This document shows, piece by piece, positions 9,379-17,205 of a stretch of 64,000 nucleotides of DNA. Both the position numbers and the translations under genes were made by a program. Below the pieces are notes generated by a model, which saw only the letters and a list, made by a program, of their open reading frames with translations, was not told where the DNA came from and ran no database searches. Each line of letters starts with the position of its first letter. Positions within the stretch are counted from its first letter, which is position 1. Origin of the DNA: Flavobacteriales bacterium UBA6693 (GTDB taxonomy: Bacteria > Bacteroidota > Bacteroidia > Flavobacteriales > Weeksellaceae); the NCBI GenBank assembly GCA_002454815.1, contig DKJL01000017.1, positions 28,902-92,901 on the forward strand, in the 5' to 3' direction.

Positions 9379-9710
9379 GGCAGTAATTTAAAGAGCAGAA
9401 TTAGCCAGCTTTTATCTTGCTGACAGCAAGGAATGATTGTCGAAATGCATGCCAAAAGACTCCGTTTAATCACCTGATTTTAGCCATTTGATCTGGAACT
9501 GAATCGATTATAGGCGCAGTTTATTTTTATTTGATTACTATTCAACGGCTAAATGTAACCCTACAAGTTCTTTCAATGGCACGAACTGTGCTGAGAAACA
9601 CCATCCGAAGGCTGCCGCGATTACCAGCAAAATACCTACGAAGATGGTTTCCACAGCGCTTCTGTAAGAATAATGATAAAATCTGCACTTATATATAAAG
9701 CTAGTATTAG
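9379..9710. other. Intergenic region with a possible gene fragment
   Basis: 332 bases between the divergent DUF892 and PAP2 genes. On the minus strand 9672-9538 reads as a hydrophobic stretch (SAVETIFVGILLVIAAAFGW) ending in TAG, without a good start codon: only a GTG near 9654 is available, giving 38 residues. It may be the C-terminal remnant of a membrane protein. Nothing else is apparent. Confidence 0.4.
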
Positions 9711-10547
9711 ATGAAAAGACATGTTCGGCTGCTGCTGATTTTTTCGCTCGTTTTTGTAATCATCTATAAATTTTCTTTATGGTATGCCTCAGGCTTGTCC
9801 GGTGTAACTTCATTTGTGTTCACTTTTGATCAATATTTACCGTTTCTCCCCTGGACCATTATTCCTTACCTCTCCAGCGGAATCTTTTTTTGCGGTATCT
9901 TTTGGTTATTTACAACCAAGCGGGCGCTGAATATATTTTTTAAACGTGTAATGCTGATGACTCTGGTTGCCGGTTTGGCATTTGTCTTTTTACCTTTACA
10001 ATATTCATTTCCGAAGCCGCCGGTAGAAAATCCATTGTTCTCATTTTTATTTGGACTGTTGGACAGCGTTGATGATCCCTATAACCAGTCACCGTCGCTG
10101 CATGTGGCTTTTGCTTTTGCTTACTGGACGGTATTTCGTGGCTTCGCACTTCGGTGGAGATTGGTGGCGGGCTTATGGCTGATTTTGATAGGAATTTCTA
10201 CGTTAACGACTTTTCAGCATCATCTTATTGATATTTTCACGGGAAGTATTTTGGCACATTTCAGTTTTCTCGTATTTCCGATACAGCCGCGCGGGCGGAC
10301 CTTCCGAAACCTGCACGTCGCGAATTTTTATTTTTTGGGCGCTTGGCTTACGGTTTTGTTTTCGTTGCTGCTTGCAGATTATTATGCGCTCTACTGGCTG
10401 CACCTCTGCTGGCTGGCTGGCGCGATGTTCGTGGTGGGTTATCTCTATCAGCGGAATATTTTTGAAGCCGAGAAGGAGAAACTGCCGGAAGTTTTTTCGC
10501 TGCGCCGGTCTTTCAGTTTTTTGGAAAATCAGCCCTGGAAAAGATAA
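9711..10547 (+). CDS. PAP2-superfamily membrane phosphatase/phosphotransferase
   Basis: A 278-residue integral membrane protein with about six to seven transmembrane segments. NQSPSLHVAFAFAYW (about 124-138) and STLTTFQHHLIDIFTG (about 163-178) correspond to the PSxH and SRxxxxxHxxxD catalytic motifs of PAP2-type lipid phosphatases, with the usual Arg replaced (TLTTFQHH). This arrangement is seen in the branch that includes inositol-phosphoceramide synthase-like proteins, so a role in lipid head-group transfer or in dephosphorylating a lipid carrier is plausible. The substrate is unknown. It is followed by a family A repeat, then radA. Confidence 0.72.
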   Translation: MKRHVRLLLIFSLVFVIIYKFSLWYASGLSGVTSFVFTFDQYLPFLPWTIIPYLSSGIFFCGIFWLFTTKRALNIFFKRVMLMTLVAGLAFVFLPLQYSFPKPPVENPLFSFLFGLLDSVDDPYNQSPSLHVAFAFAYWTVFRGFALRWRLVAGLWLILIGISTLTTFQHHLIDIFTGSILAHFSFLVFPIQPRGRTFRNLHVANFYFLGAWLTVLFSLLLADYYALYWLHLCWLAGAMFVVGYLYQRNIFEAEKEKLPEVFSLRRSFSFLENQPWKR

Positions 10548-10560
10548 GGGAATTTACTTC

Positions 10561-10639
10561 ATAGCCCCGATCGCAGCGGCATCCCCGCCACGGTGGGTGC
10601 AGGCCCGGCGTGGCGGGATACAGCGGAGAGCGGGACTAT
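10561..10639 (+). repeat. Palindromic intergenic repeat, family A, copy 2
   Basis: Begins ATAGCCCCGATCGCAGCGGC and ends in ACAGCGGAGAGCGGGACTAT, matching the arms of the copy at 7701-7786. The centre holds a perfect CCCGCCACG/CGTGGCGGG stem. The outer arms are imperfect inverted repeats of each other. It sits between the PAP2 gene and radA and is read through by a spurious N-terminal extension of the radA frame. Confidence 0.75.
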
Positions 10640-10718
10640 CTTTCGCAGAAGAGCTACCCTTGATGCTCCTAAAAATAAAACGTTTCCGTATTTAAAAAGT
10701 TTTCAGGAAATTAGCAGA

Positions 10719-12065
10719 ATGGCAAAAGTAAAAACGGCATATTTCTGCCAGAACTGTGGCGCGCAATATCCGCAATGGATGGGCCAGTGCAAAAACTGTG
10801 GCGCCTGGAACACGCTGGTGGAAGAGATCGTGGAGAAATCGCCGGCGAAAAGCTACACCGACAAATCCAAGCAACACATCATCAACATTATTGAGGTGGA
10901 AACCAATGAGGAACCGCGTCTCACGACTCCTTCCGAGGAACTGAACCGCGTGCTGGGAGGCGGTATCGTGTTGGGATCTGTAACGCTGATCGGCGGCGAG
11001 CCGGGCATTGGTAAGTCTACTTTGTTGCTGCAGCTGGCGCTGAAAATGAAGCGTAAAATTCTTTACGTTTCGGGTGAAGAAAGTGCCTCACAGATAAAAA
11101 TGCGCGCCGACCGCCTGACCGAACTGCAAAACCCCAACTGTTTCCTTTTCACAGAAACCGCGGTGGAAAAAATTCTGCACGAAGCCAAAAAGCTGAAACC
11201 GGAGTTTATGATTGTAGATTCGATTCAGACCTTACAAAGTCAGCTCATCGAAAGTTCACCCGGCACCGTTTCGCAGATCCGCGAATGCTCTAACGAAATT
11301 ATAAAATACGCCAAGGAAACCAATACGCCGGTATTTCTGGTAGGCCACATTACCAAAGACGGTCAAATTGCGGGTCCGAAAGTTTTGGAACACATGGTTG
11401 ATGTGGTGCTGAATTTTGACGGCGACCGCAATCATCTTTTCCGACTGCTGCGCGCCGGCAAAAACCGCTTTGGCTCCACGGCGGAAATCGGTATTTATGA
11501 AATGGTTTCGCAAGGTTTAAAGGAAATAAAAAATCCGTCGGAAATTCTGATTACCAAAAAATTCGAAGAACTGTCGGGTAATTCCGTCGCGGTTACTTTG
11601 GAAGGCAACCGGCCGATGCTGATTGAGATTCAGGCTTTAGTAAGTACAGCAGTTTACGGAACACCGCAACGGAGCTGTACCGGTTTCGATTCCAAGCGGC
11701 TGAATATGCTTCTTGCGGTACTGGAAAAAAGAGCAGGCTTCCAACTCGGAGCGAAAGACGTTTTTCTAAATATTACAGGCGGAATAAAAACGGGTGATCC
11801 AGCGCTGGATTTGGCGGTGGTGGCTTCGGTGCTTTCTTCGAGTGAAGATATCGCGATTTCAGAACATTTTTGTTTTGCCGGCGAGATTGGGCTTAGCGGC
11901 GAAATCCGGCCGGTGCCCCAAATCGAACAGCGGATTTCCGAAGCGGAAAAATTGGGTTACGAGAAAATATTTGTTTCAAATCTGAATAAAATTTCGAAAA
12001 AAGCATATGGGATTGTAATCGTTGAGGTGAGTAAAATTGAGGATTTCCATGAATATTTGTTTTAA
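10719..12065 (+). CDS. radA: DNA repair protein RadA
   Basis: RadA (Sms) is a RecA-like branch-migration motor used in recombinational repair. From the ATG at 10719 the 448-residue product has an N-terminal zinc finger with two CxxC pairs (FCQNCG and CKNCG, about residues 9-28), a Walker A motif GGEPGIGKST (about 92-101), the RadA-specific KNRFG motif, and a C-terminal Lon-protease-like domain (GDPALDLAVVASVLSS). The frame stays open 42 codons upstream, but those codons translate the family A repeat and are not part of the protein. Length is normal. Confidence 0.97.
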   Translation: MAKVKTAYFCQNCGAQYPQWMGQCKNCGAWNTLVEEIVEKSPAKSYTDKSKQHIINIIEVETNEEPRLTTPSEELNRVLGGGIVLGSVTLIGGEPGIGKSTLLLQLALKMKRKILYVSGEESASQIKMRADRLTELQNPNCFLFTETAVEKILHEAKKLKPEFMIVDSIQTLQSQLIESSPGTVSQIRECSNEIIKYAKETNTPVFLVGHITKDGQIAGPKVLEHMVDVVLNFDGDRNHLFRLLRAGKNRFGSTAEIGIYEMVSQGLKEIKNPSEILITKKFEELSGNSVAVTLEGNRPMLIEIQALVSTAVYGTPQRSCTGFDSKRLNMLLAVLEKRAGFQLGAKDVFLNITGGIKTGDPALDLAVVASVLSSSEDIAISEHFCFAGEIGLSGEIRPVPQIEQRISEAEKLGYEKIFVSNLNKISKKAYGIVIVEVSKIEDFHEYLF

Positions 12066-12101
12066 GCGTTACTGCTTCCAACAACAGTTTTCACTTAACC
12101 C

Positions 12102-12674
12102 ATGAATTTCCTTGCCCACTCTTATCTTACTTTTACGGACGAACAGATCGTCGGGCAGTTTTTGCAGGACTTTATCCGAAACCAAGACCGATTCAGCTTT
12201 CCTTTGCCGATTCAGGAAGGGATTACGCTACATCGTGAAATCGATACTTTTACTGACGCACATCCCGAAATTCAGGAAGCAAAGAAAATATTCAGTCCTC
12301 TCGTACGTCTGTATGCGGGCGCTTTTGTCGATGTCGCGCTGGATTACTTCCTGGCCAACTCGCTTTCCGAACCTGAGCTGGATGCGCACGCGAAGAAAGT
12401 CTACGCGGCGCTGAAAAAATACAAATCCTTGCAGCCTCCGGTGATGCAGCGAATGACCGATGGAATGGCACGGGACAACTGGCTCTCGCAATACCGGCAC
12501 GATCAGGGGATTTATTATTCCGTACAGAATGTGCTTAATAAAGCCAATTATCTAGAGAAAGATTTGCCGGTATTCCCTTTGTTTTTAAATAATAAAGAGA
12601 AGTTGCAGCAGCATTTCGACCATTTCTTTCCGGATCTTTTAGCGCACGTAAAAATAGTAGAAGCTTCGTATTAG
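12102..12674 (+). CDS. ACP phosphodiesterase (AcpH)-like protein
   Basis: The 190-residue product begins MNFLAHSYLTF and contains LHREIDTFTDAHPE and FVDVALDYFLA, the conserved His/Asp signature of the AcpH (DUF479) family. E. coli AcpH removes the phosphopantetheine arm from acyl carrier protein. Flavobacterial members are annotated the same way but are scarcely tested. It starts 36 bases after radA and may be co-transcribed with it. The stop codon overlaps the end of the convergent DUF6702 gene by 4 bases. Confidence 0.8.
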   Translation: MNFLAHSYLTFTDEQIVGQFLQDFIRNQDRFSFPLPIQEGITLHREIDTFTDAHPEIQEAKKIFSPLVRLYAGAFVDVALDYFLANSLSEPELDAHAKKVYAALKKYKSLQPPVMQRMTDGMARDNWLSQYRHDQGIYYSVQNVLNKANYLEKDLPVFPLFLNNKEKLQQHFDHFFPDLLAHVKIVEASY

Positions 12675-13195
12675 AAAGTTTTGTGCAGGTAGCGGTTTGG
12701 GTAATTCAGCCGTTCGCTGTGGCGCCGTCCGTTCAGCACAAGGTGGATAATGTTCATCTGATCATCGAACAAATTGTAGAGAAAACTAACCGCCGTTTCT
12801 ATCTTTTTCGGATTTTGTACGGCTTGCGATTCAAGATAAATATTTACCGATTCCCGGTCCTCTTCAAAGCCCAAGTAATTAACGGCAACAAATTTATTGT
12901 CTATTTTTAGCTTAAGATATTCCTGACAGTATTGGTTCAGAAGCTCATTCATTTGCGCATGATGTTTTTCTTCACTGAAATAAACGGTGCGGCCGTATTT
13001 CTTTTTTAACGCATTTTCCAGATCATCCAGGAAAAATTTAGCCGTGATTTCGAAAGTGTGCGAATTCGCATTATAACTGAATTCGACAGACCCTACGTGA
13101 TAAGGATGTACTGCCGAACCCGAAGAGCTTCGGAATGACGAAAGCGCGAAAAGCAGAAATATAACGAAAAAAGCAAGTCGGGACTTTTGCAGCAT
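12671..13195 (-). CDS. DUF6702 family exported protein
   Basis: A 174-residue protein with an N-terminal signal segment (LAFFVIFLLFALSSFRSSSG). The HPYHVGSVEFSYN start of the mature part, the central KFFLDDLENALKKKYG and the C-terminal LVLNGRRHSERLNYP agree with the DUF6702 family of Bacteroidota, whose function is unknown. The ATG at 13195 is preferred to the overlapping GTG at 13198. In related genomes this family often sits beside an M1 peptidase and HupE-like protein, as here, which hints at a linked role, but that is recollection, not something shown here. Confidence 0.75.
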   Translation of the reverse strand: MLQKSRLAFFVIFLLFALSSFRSSSGSAVHPYHVGSVEFSYNANSHTFEITAKFFLDDLENALKKKYGRTVYFSEEKHHAQMNELLNQYCQEYLKLKIDNKFVAVNYLGFEEDRESVNIYLESQAVQNPKKIETAVSFLYNLFDDQMNIIHLVLNGRRHSERLNYPNRYLHKTF

Positions 13196-13214
13196 CACAA
13201 AGCGTTTATTATTG

Positions 13215-13222
13215 CAAAGATA
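13215..13222 (-). promoter_or_regulatory. -7 box of the DUF6702 gene
   Basis: Reads TATCTTTG on the minus strand, a perfect TAnnTTTG, 20 bases before the ATG. No TTTG is seen at the expected distance. Confidence 0.4.
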
Positions 13223-13337
13223 AAAAAAGTGACCGCTCGCAGATCGTTACTTTATGTTAAATAAAACGAACTTTCTGAGGAGAAATGTTTCAACATTTTT
13301 GATGAGAGCGATCCACGTCCCGAAAAATCGCCACTCA

Positions 13338-13369
13338 TTTGCATAACCTGATCTGGAATTCTACTTTTA
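13338..13369 (+). promoter_or_regulatory. Promoter of the HupE/UreJ gene
   Basis: TTTG (13338-13341), 20 bases, then TACTTTTA (13362-13369): correct spacing, one mismatch in the -7 box. The start codon is 12 bases after it. Confidence 0.55.
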
Positions 13370-13381
13370 CAAAAAATAACA

Positions 13382-13954
13382 ATGCAGAATTTTCTTTTTT
13401 ATCTGAAACTGGGCTGGGAGCACATCATTTCCTGGGACGCGCTGGATCATCAGCTGTTTATTCTGGTACTCATCGCCGTTTATTTCTACAAAGACTGGCA
13501 GAAAATTCTGATACTCGTCACCGCCTTCACCATCGGCCATTCCGTCACGCTTGCGCTAAGTGTTCTCGATATTTTTCGTCTGCCCGGCGATCTCGTAGAA
13601 ATCCTCATTCCCGTCACCATTCTGCTCACCGCGCTCGATAATTTATTATTCCGCCGGAAACAGCAGCAACTTATGCGCATCAACTATGTGTTAGCGCTGT
13701 TCTTCGGACTGATTCACGGGATGGGTTTTGCCAATCTTGCGCGTGTCACCATGGCCGCAGAGCAAAATATTGCGGTTCCTCTCCTGGGTTTTAATATCGG
13801 TCTCGAACTCGGCCAGATCACCGTCGTGCTACTCATTATGCTGCTTTTATTTTTACTGATGAAACGCAGCGCGTTTCGCCAAAAATACTGGATCGTCACC
13901 GTCTCCACCATCGCGATCGCCCTGTCTGCTAATATGATTTTTGAGCGGTTCTGA
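13382..13954 (+). CDS. HupE/UreJ family membrane protein
   Basis: A 190-residue protein with about six transmembrane helices. WEHIISWDALDHQLF near the start, FTIGHSVTLALS (about 54-65), LFFGLIHGMGFAN (about 107-119) and GLELGQITVVLL are the conserved His and Glu segments of HupE/UreJ proteins, thought to move nickel or a related metal ion. No hydrogenase or urease gene is in view, so the metal role here is uncertain. The Bacteroidota members commonly lie near DUF6702, as in this window. Followed immediately by a family B repeat. Confidence 0.85.
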   Translation: MQNFLFYLKLGWEHIISWDALDHQLFILVLIAVYFYKDWQKILILVTAFTIGHSVTLALSVLDIFRLPGDLVEILIPVTILLTALDNLLFRRKQQQLMRINYVLALFFGLIHGMGFANLARVTMAAEQNIAVPLLGFNIGLELGQITVVLLIMLLLFLLMKRSAFRQKYWIVTVSTIAIALSANMIFERF

Positions 13955-13960
13955 TTTCTT

Positions 13961-14062
13961 TGGGCGCCTTTTTCCGTCCTCCGTTCCCACTTTTTTATAG
14001 CATTCGCCCTTGCGCAGGCCGCCGCCCATGCTATAAAAAGAGTTCCACTCAGGCCGGGGCGC
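13961..14062 (+). repeat. Palindromic intergenic repeat, family B, copy 1
   Basis: Left arm GGGCGCCTTTTTCCG, right arm with GAGTTCCACTCA and GGCCGGGGCGC. Between them is a perfect 12-base stem, TTTTTATAGCAT (13992-14003) with ATGCTATAAAAA (14028-14039). Copy 2 at 49063-49141 keeps the arms but has an unrelated stem. It begins 7 bases after the HupE/UreJ stop codon and may act as its 3' end. Confidence 0.75.
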
Positions 14063-14215
14063 AGGCAGTGTATAGCATAATCAGTTCACTTCTCATCACT
14101 TTTGGCGGTTACCCAAAGTCGATTCTTCCGCTGCGATTTGCTGTACGTGAAAAATCGCTGTTTATTTATTTAATATTTTTTTTAAGCTTTGCCTGCTGAT
14201 CCCGCGAAAAATATT

Positions 14216-14223
14216 TAAATTTG
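14216..14223 (+). promoter_or_regulatory. -7 box upstream of the M1 peptidase gene
   Basis: TAAATTTG, a perfect TAnnTTTG, 28 bases before the chosen ATG at 14251. A TTTG lies 24 bases upstream, slightly too far. If real, it excludes the alternative TTG start at 14221. Confidence 0.38.
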
Positions 14224-14250
14224 AAATTCCAGCTAACTTACTCACTTCCA

Positions 14251-16617
14251 ATGAAATTTATATTCGCGACGCTGTTGTTCTGCTCACTTACTTTCGCGCA
14301 GAACACTCAAAACAACCCTGCTTCCAATCACGGCAACAAATTCGAGCAACTAGGCACCATCCTGCCCACGCCTAATTATTACCGTACCGCTTCCGGTGCG
14401 CCCGGCCAGGGTTATTGGCAAAATCGTGCAGATTATACGATTACCGCCTATCTCGATGAAGACAAACGGAACCTGCGAGGCTCCGAAACCATTACCTATC
14501 ATAACAATTCGCCCGACAATCTCGATTATCTTTGGTTACAACTCGATGAGAATGAGCACTCTTCCGTTAATAATGCCGGTTACGAAACTTCCTCCGCACT
14601 GCCCGCTAAAACGACGGCAGATGCGCTGCAGATTTCGGAGCTGCCCGCTAAAGACAATGGTTACGGAGTAAATCTTGAAAAGGTTACCGATGCTGACGGT
14701 AAACCGTTGCCATATTTTGTGAACAGAACCATGATGCGCATCGATCTTCCTCAAATGTTGAAAAGCGGCGAAAAAATCACCTTTAAAATTGATTGGAATT
14801 ATAACATCGGCGATCGTATGACGATGGGCGGACGCGGCGGCTATGAATTTTTCCCCGAAGATGGGAATGATTTGTATACTATTACGCAATGGTACCCGCG
14901 GATGTGTGTGTACAGCGATTTTAAAGGCTGGCAAAATAATCAGTTTACCGGCCGTGCCGAATTCGCGTTGCCTTTCGGCGATTTTCGCGTCTCCATGAAT
15001 GTTCCTGCGGATCACGTCGTGGCAGCAACAGGTGCCGGAAAAAATTTTCAGGATGTACTTACTCCGGCACAGTTTGCGCGTTGGGAGCGGGCTCAGACTG
15101 CAAAAGAGCCGGTGGAAATTGTAACATTGGCCGAAGCGAAAAAAGCCGAAAAAAGTCGCAGCAAAAGCCGCAAAATCTGGAAATTCGAAGCGGATAATGT
15201 GCGCGATTTCGCCTGGACCTCCTCCCGGAAATTTGTGTGGGACGCCATGAAAGTGATCATTCCCGAAAATAATAACGAGGTGATGGCCATGAGCCTCTAT
15301 CCCAAAGAAGCGTATGGCCTTTACCGCAAATTTTCGACAAAAGTCGTGGCGCATACGATAAAGACGTATTCAGAATTTACCATTCCTTACCCGTATCCGG
15401 TCGCGCAATCGATAGAGGCTGCCAACGGTATGGAATATCCGATGATCTGCTTTAATTATGGGCGCACGGAAAAGGACGGCACTTATTCCGAAGGAATAAA
15501 AAATGGAATGATCGGCGTTATTATCCATGAAGTCGGACATAATTTCTTTCCAATGATTGTGAATTCCGATGAGCGCCAATGGTCTTGGATGGATGAAGGT
15601 CTGAATACTTTTGTGGAATATCTTACGGAACAGAAATGGGATAATAAATTCCCTTCCCGCCGCGGTCCGGCGTACGCGATTGTAGATTACATGAAATTGC
15701 CGAAGCAGCAGCTGGAACCCATTATGACGAACTCCGAAAATATTATTCATTTCGGGCCCAACGCGTATGCAAAACCGGCTACCGGGCTGAACATTTTACG
15801 TGAAACCATTATGGGCCGCAATTTATTCGATGATGCCTTCAAAACGTATTCTAAAAGATGGGCCTTTAAGCATCCCGAACCGGCCGACTTTTTCCGTACG
15901 ATGAATGATGCCAGCGGCGAAAACCTCGACTGGTTCTGGCGTGGTTGGTTTTATGGAATTGAGCACGTCGATATTGCTATTGATAAAGTGACGCAGATGC
16001 GGCCGGATCTCGATCAGATGCCGGTGCCCGAGGAAATACGGTATACGGTAGATGAGCCAATGCTGGGTGAGTTCGATGATATTTCTAAAATCAGAAACCG
16101 TGCAGATCCGAACGTTGTTTTTTATACCGACACCGATCAAGAGGTGCAGGATTTCTATTGGCGTTACAGCCGCGGTCAGGAAAAAGTTGACACCAAAAAG
16201 GAATATAAAGTAAAAACTGATGCGCTGGAGAAAGTTGCTCCCGCAGAGAAAGCAGCTTTGCAAGATATTCACGCTTATCAAATCGATTTTTCTAACAAAG
16301 GCGGACTGGTGATGCCGATTATCCTGGAATTTACCTTTGCCGACGGCAGCAAATTACGGGACAAAAGTTCCGCACAGATTTGGCGCAAAAACGAGCAGCG
16401 CGTAAGCAAAACCTATTACTTTAATAAACCGCTGAAATCGGTGCAGCTGGATCCGCTTTTGGAAACTGCAGATATCGATACTTCGAATAATTACTGGGGC
16501 GATTTCGCCGGGCCGGTGTCGAAGTTTCAGGTATTTAAACAGAAAAAAGGTGGCAGTGCACGCGGCGCTTCTGACGGTAAAGTAAATCCGATGCAGGCGG
16601 CGAAAAAGAAAAATTGA
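14251..16617 (+). CDS. M1 family metallopeptidase
   Basis: A 788-residue exported zinc aminopeptidase. A signal peptide (MKFIFATLLFCSLTFAQ) is followed by a beta-rich N-terminal domain, then the zinc site HEVGH (about residues 426-430) with the third ligand Glu in WMDEGLNTFVEY, spaced as in gluzincins. The exopeptidase motif is represented by NGMEYPM (about 392-398) in place of GAMEN, common in this Bacteroidota branch. The last 60 residues are basic and low in complexity. The ATG at 14251 is chosen because it gives a proper signal peptide. It probably degrades peptides in the periplasm or at the cell surface. Confidence 0.92.
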   Translation: MKFIFATLLFCSLTFAQNTQNNPASNHGNKFEQLGTILPTPNYYRTASGAPGQGYWQNRADYTITAYLDEDKRNLRGSETITYHNNSPDNLDYLWLQLDENEHSSVNNAGYETSSALPAKTTADALQISELPAKDNGYGVNLEKVTDADGKPLPYFVNRTMMRIDLPQMLKSGEKITFKIDWNYNIGDRMTMGGRGGYEFFPEDGNDLYTITQWYPRMCVYSDFKGWQNNQFTGRAEFALPFGDFRVSMNVPADHVVAATGAGKNFQDVLTPAQFARWERAQTAKEPVEIVTLAEAKKAEKSRSKSRKIWKFEADNVRDFAWTSSRKFVWDAMKVIIPENNNEVMAMSLYPKEAYGLYRKFSTKVVAHTIKTYSEFTIPYPYPVAQSIEAANGMEYPMICFNYGRTEKDGTYSEGIKNGMIGVIIHEVGHNFFPMIVNSDERQWSWMDEGLNTFVEYLTEQKWDNKFPSRRGPAYAIVDYMKLPKQQLEPIMTNSENIIHFGPNAYAKPATGLNILRETIMGRNLFDDAFKTYSKRWAFKHPEPADFFRTMNDASGENLDWFWRGWFYGIEHVDIAIDKVTQMRPDLDQMPVPEEIRYTVDEPMLGEFDDISKIRNRADPNVVFYTDTDQEVQDFYWRYSRGQEKVDTKKEYKVKTDALEKVAPAEKAALQDIHAYQIDFSNKGGLVMPIILEFTFADGSKLRDKSSAQIWRKNEQRVSKTYYFNKPLKSVQLDPLLETADIDTSNNYWGDFAGPVSKFQVFKQKKGGSARGASDGKVNPMQAAKKKN

Positions 16618-16623
16618 TTACAG

Positions 16624-16658
16624 AAAAAGCGGTTCCAGATAATTGAGACCGCTTTTTT
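16624..16658. terminator. Terminator after the M1 peptidase gene
   Basis: AAAAAGCGGT pairs with ACCGCTTTTT across a 14-base loop, followed by more T. The stop codon is just upstream. Confidence 0.85.
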
Positions 16659-16712
16659 TCGCCAGCTGCTGACATTTAATAAAAAAAATAGACAGGCAAT
16701 TGACAGTAGCTT

Positions 16713-16743
16713 TTTAAAACGTTTTAAAGAGAAAATACATTTG
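16713..16743 (+). promoter_or_regulatory. groES-groEL promoter with overlapping palindrome
   Basis: TACATTTG (16736-16743) is a perfect -7 box. Where the -33 element should be there is a perfect 16-base palindrome, TTTAAAACGTTTTAAA (16713-16728), instead of a plain TTTG. This is a candidate operator for heat-shock control; no CIRCE element was found. The predicted leader before groES is about 100 bases. Confidence 0.5.
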
Positions 16744-16853
16744 CTTCTGCCATAATTGCACGCAAAATTAAGCAACGTGTCATATTTTCACAAAAAAGAT
16801 GATGGCATAAATTTAGGGAATGGTAGATGAAACAAATAAAAAAATTATTCATT

Positions 16854-17132
16854 ATGTCAGTAAATTTCAAACCTTTAGCAGACCGCGTTCTTGTAGAGCC
16901 CACTGCTGCTGAAACAACGACTGCGTCGGGCATCATTATTCCTGATACCGCAAAAGAAAAACCTCAGGAAGGGACTGTAATAGCAGTAGGACCCGGTAAG
17001 AAAGACGAGCCTACTACCGTTCAGGTTGGTGACAAAGTATTGTACGGGAAATATTCCGGTTCTGAATTAAAATTAAACGGGACCGATTATCTTATTGTAA
17101 AAGAAAGCGATCTTCTCGGCATTCTTTCTTAG
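16854..17132 (+). CDS. groS: Co-chaperonin GroES
   Basis: A 92-residue co-chaperonin that caps the GroEL cage. It begins SVNFKPLADRVLVEP, has the mobile loop ETTTASGIIIPDTAKEKPQ and the GDKVLYGKYSG and YLIVKESDLLGIL segments typical of the family. The open frame extends to an upstream start at 16827, but the ATG at 16854 gives the normal N-terminus. It is 73 bases upstream of groEL and shares its promoter. Confidence 0.98.
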   Translation: MSVNFKPLADRVLVEPTAAETTTASGIIIPDTAKEKPQEGTVIAVGPGKKDEPTTVQVGDKVLYGKYSGSELKLNGTDYLIVKESDLLGILS

Positions 17133-17205
17133 TTTAAAACAAAATAAAGACAGAGTTATACTAAACCGATGCTCCCTGAATAAGGGTGCGAAATAATAAA
17201 AAATT

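Noticed and set aside
10593..10718. A 42-codon N-terminal extension of RadA
   Set aside because: It translates the family A repeat and intergenic DNA; the ATG at 10719 gives the normal zinc-finger start.
14536..15354. A long (272-codon) frame antisense to the M1 peptidase
   Set aside because: It is antisense to a gene with a clear zinc site and has shadow-frame composition.
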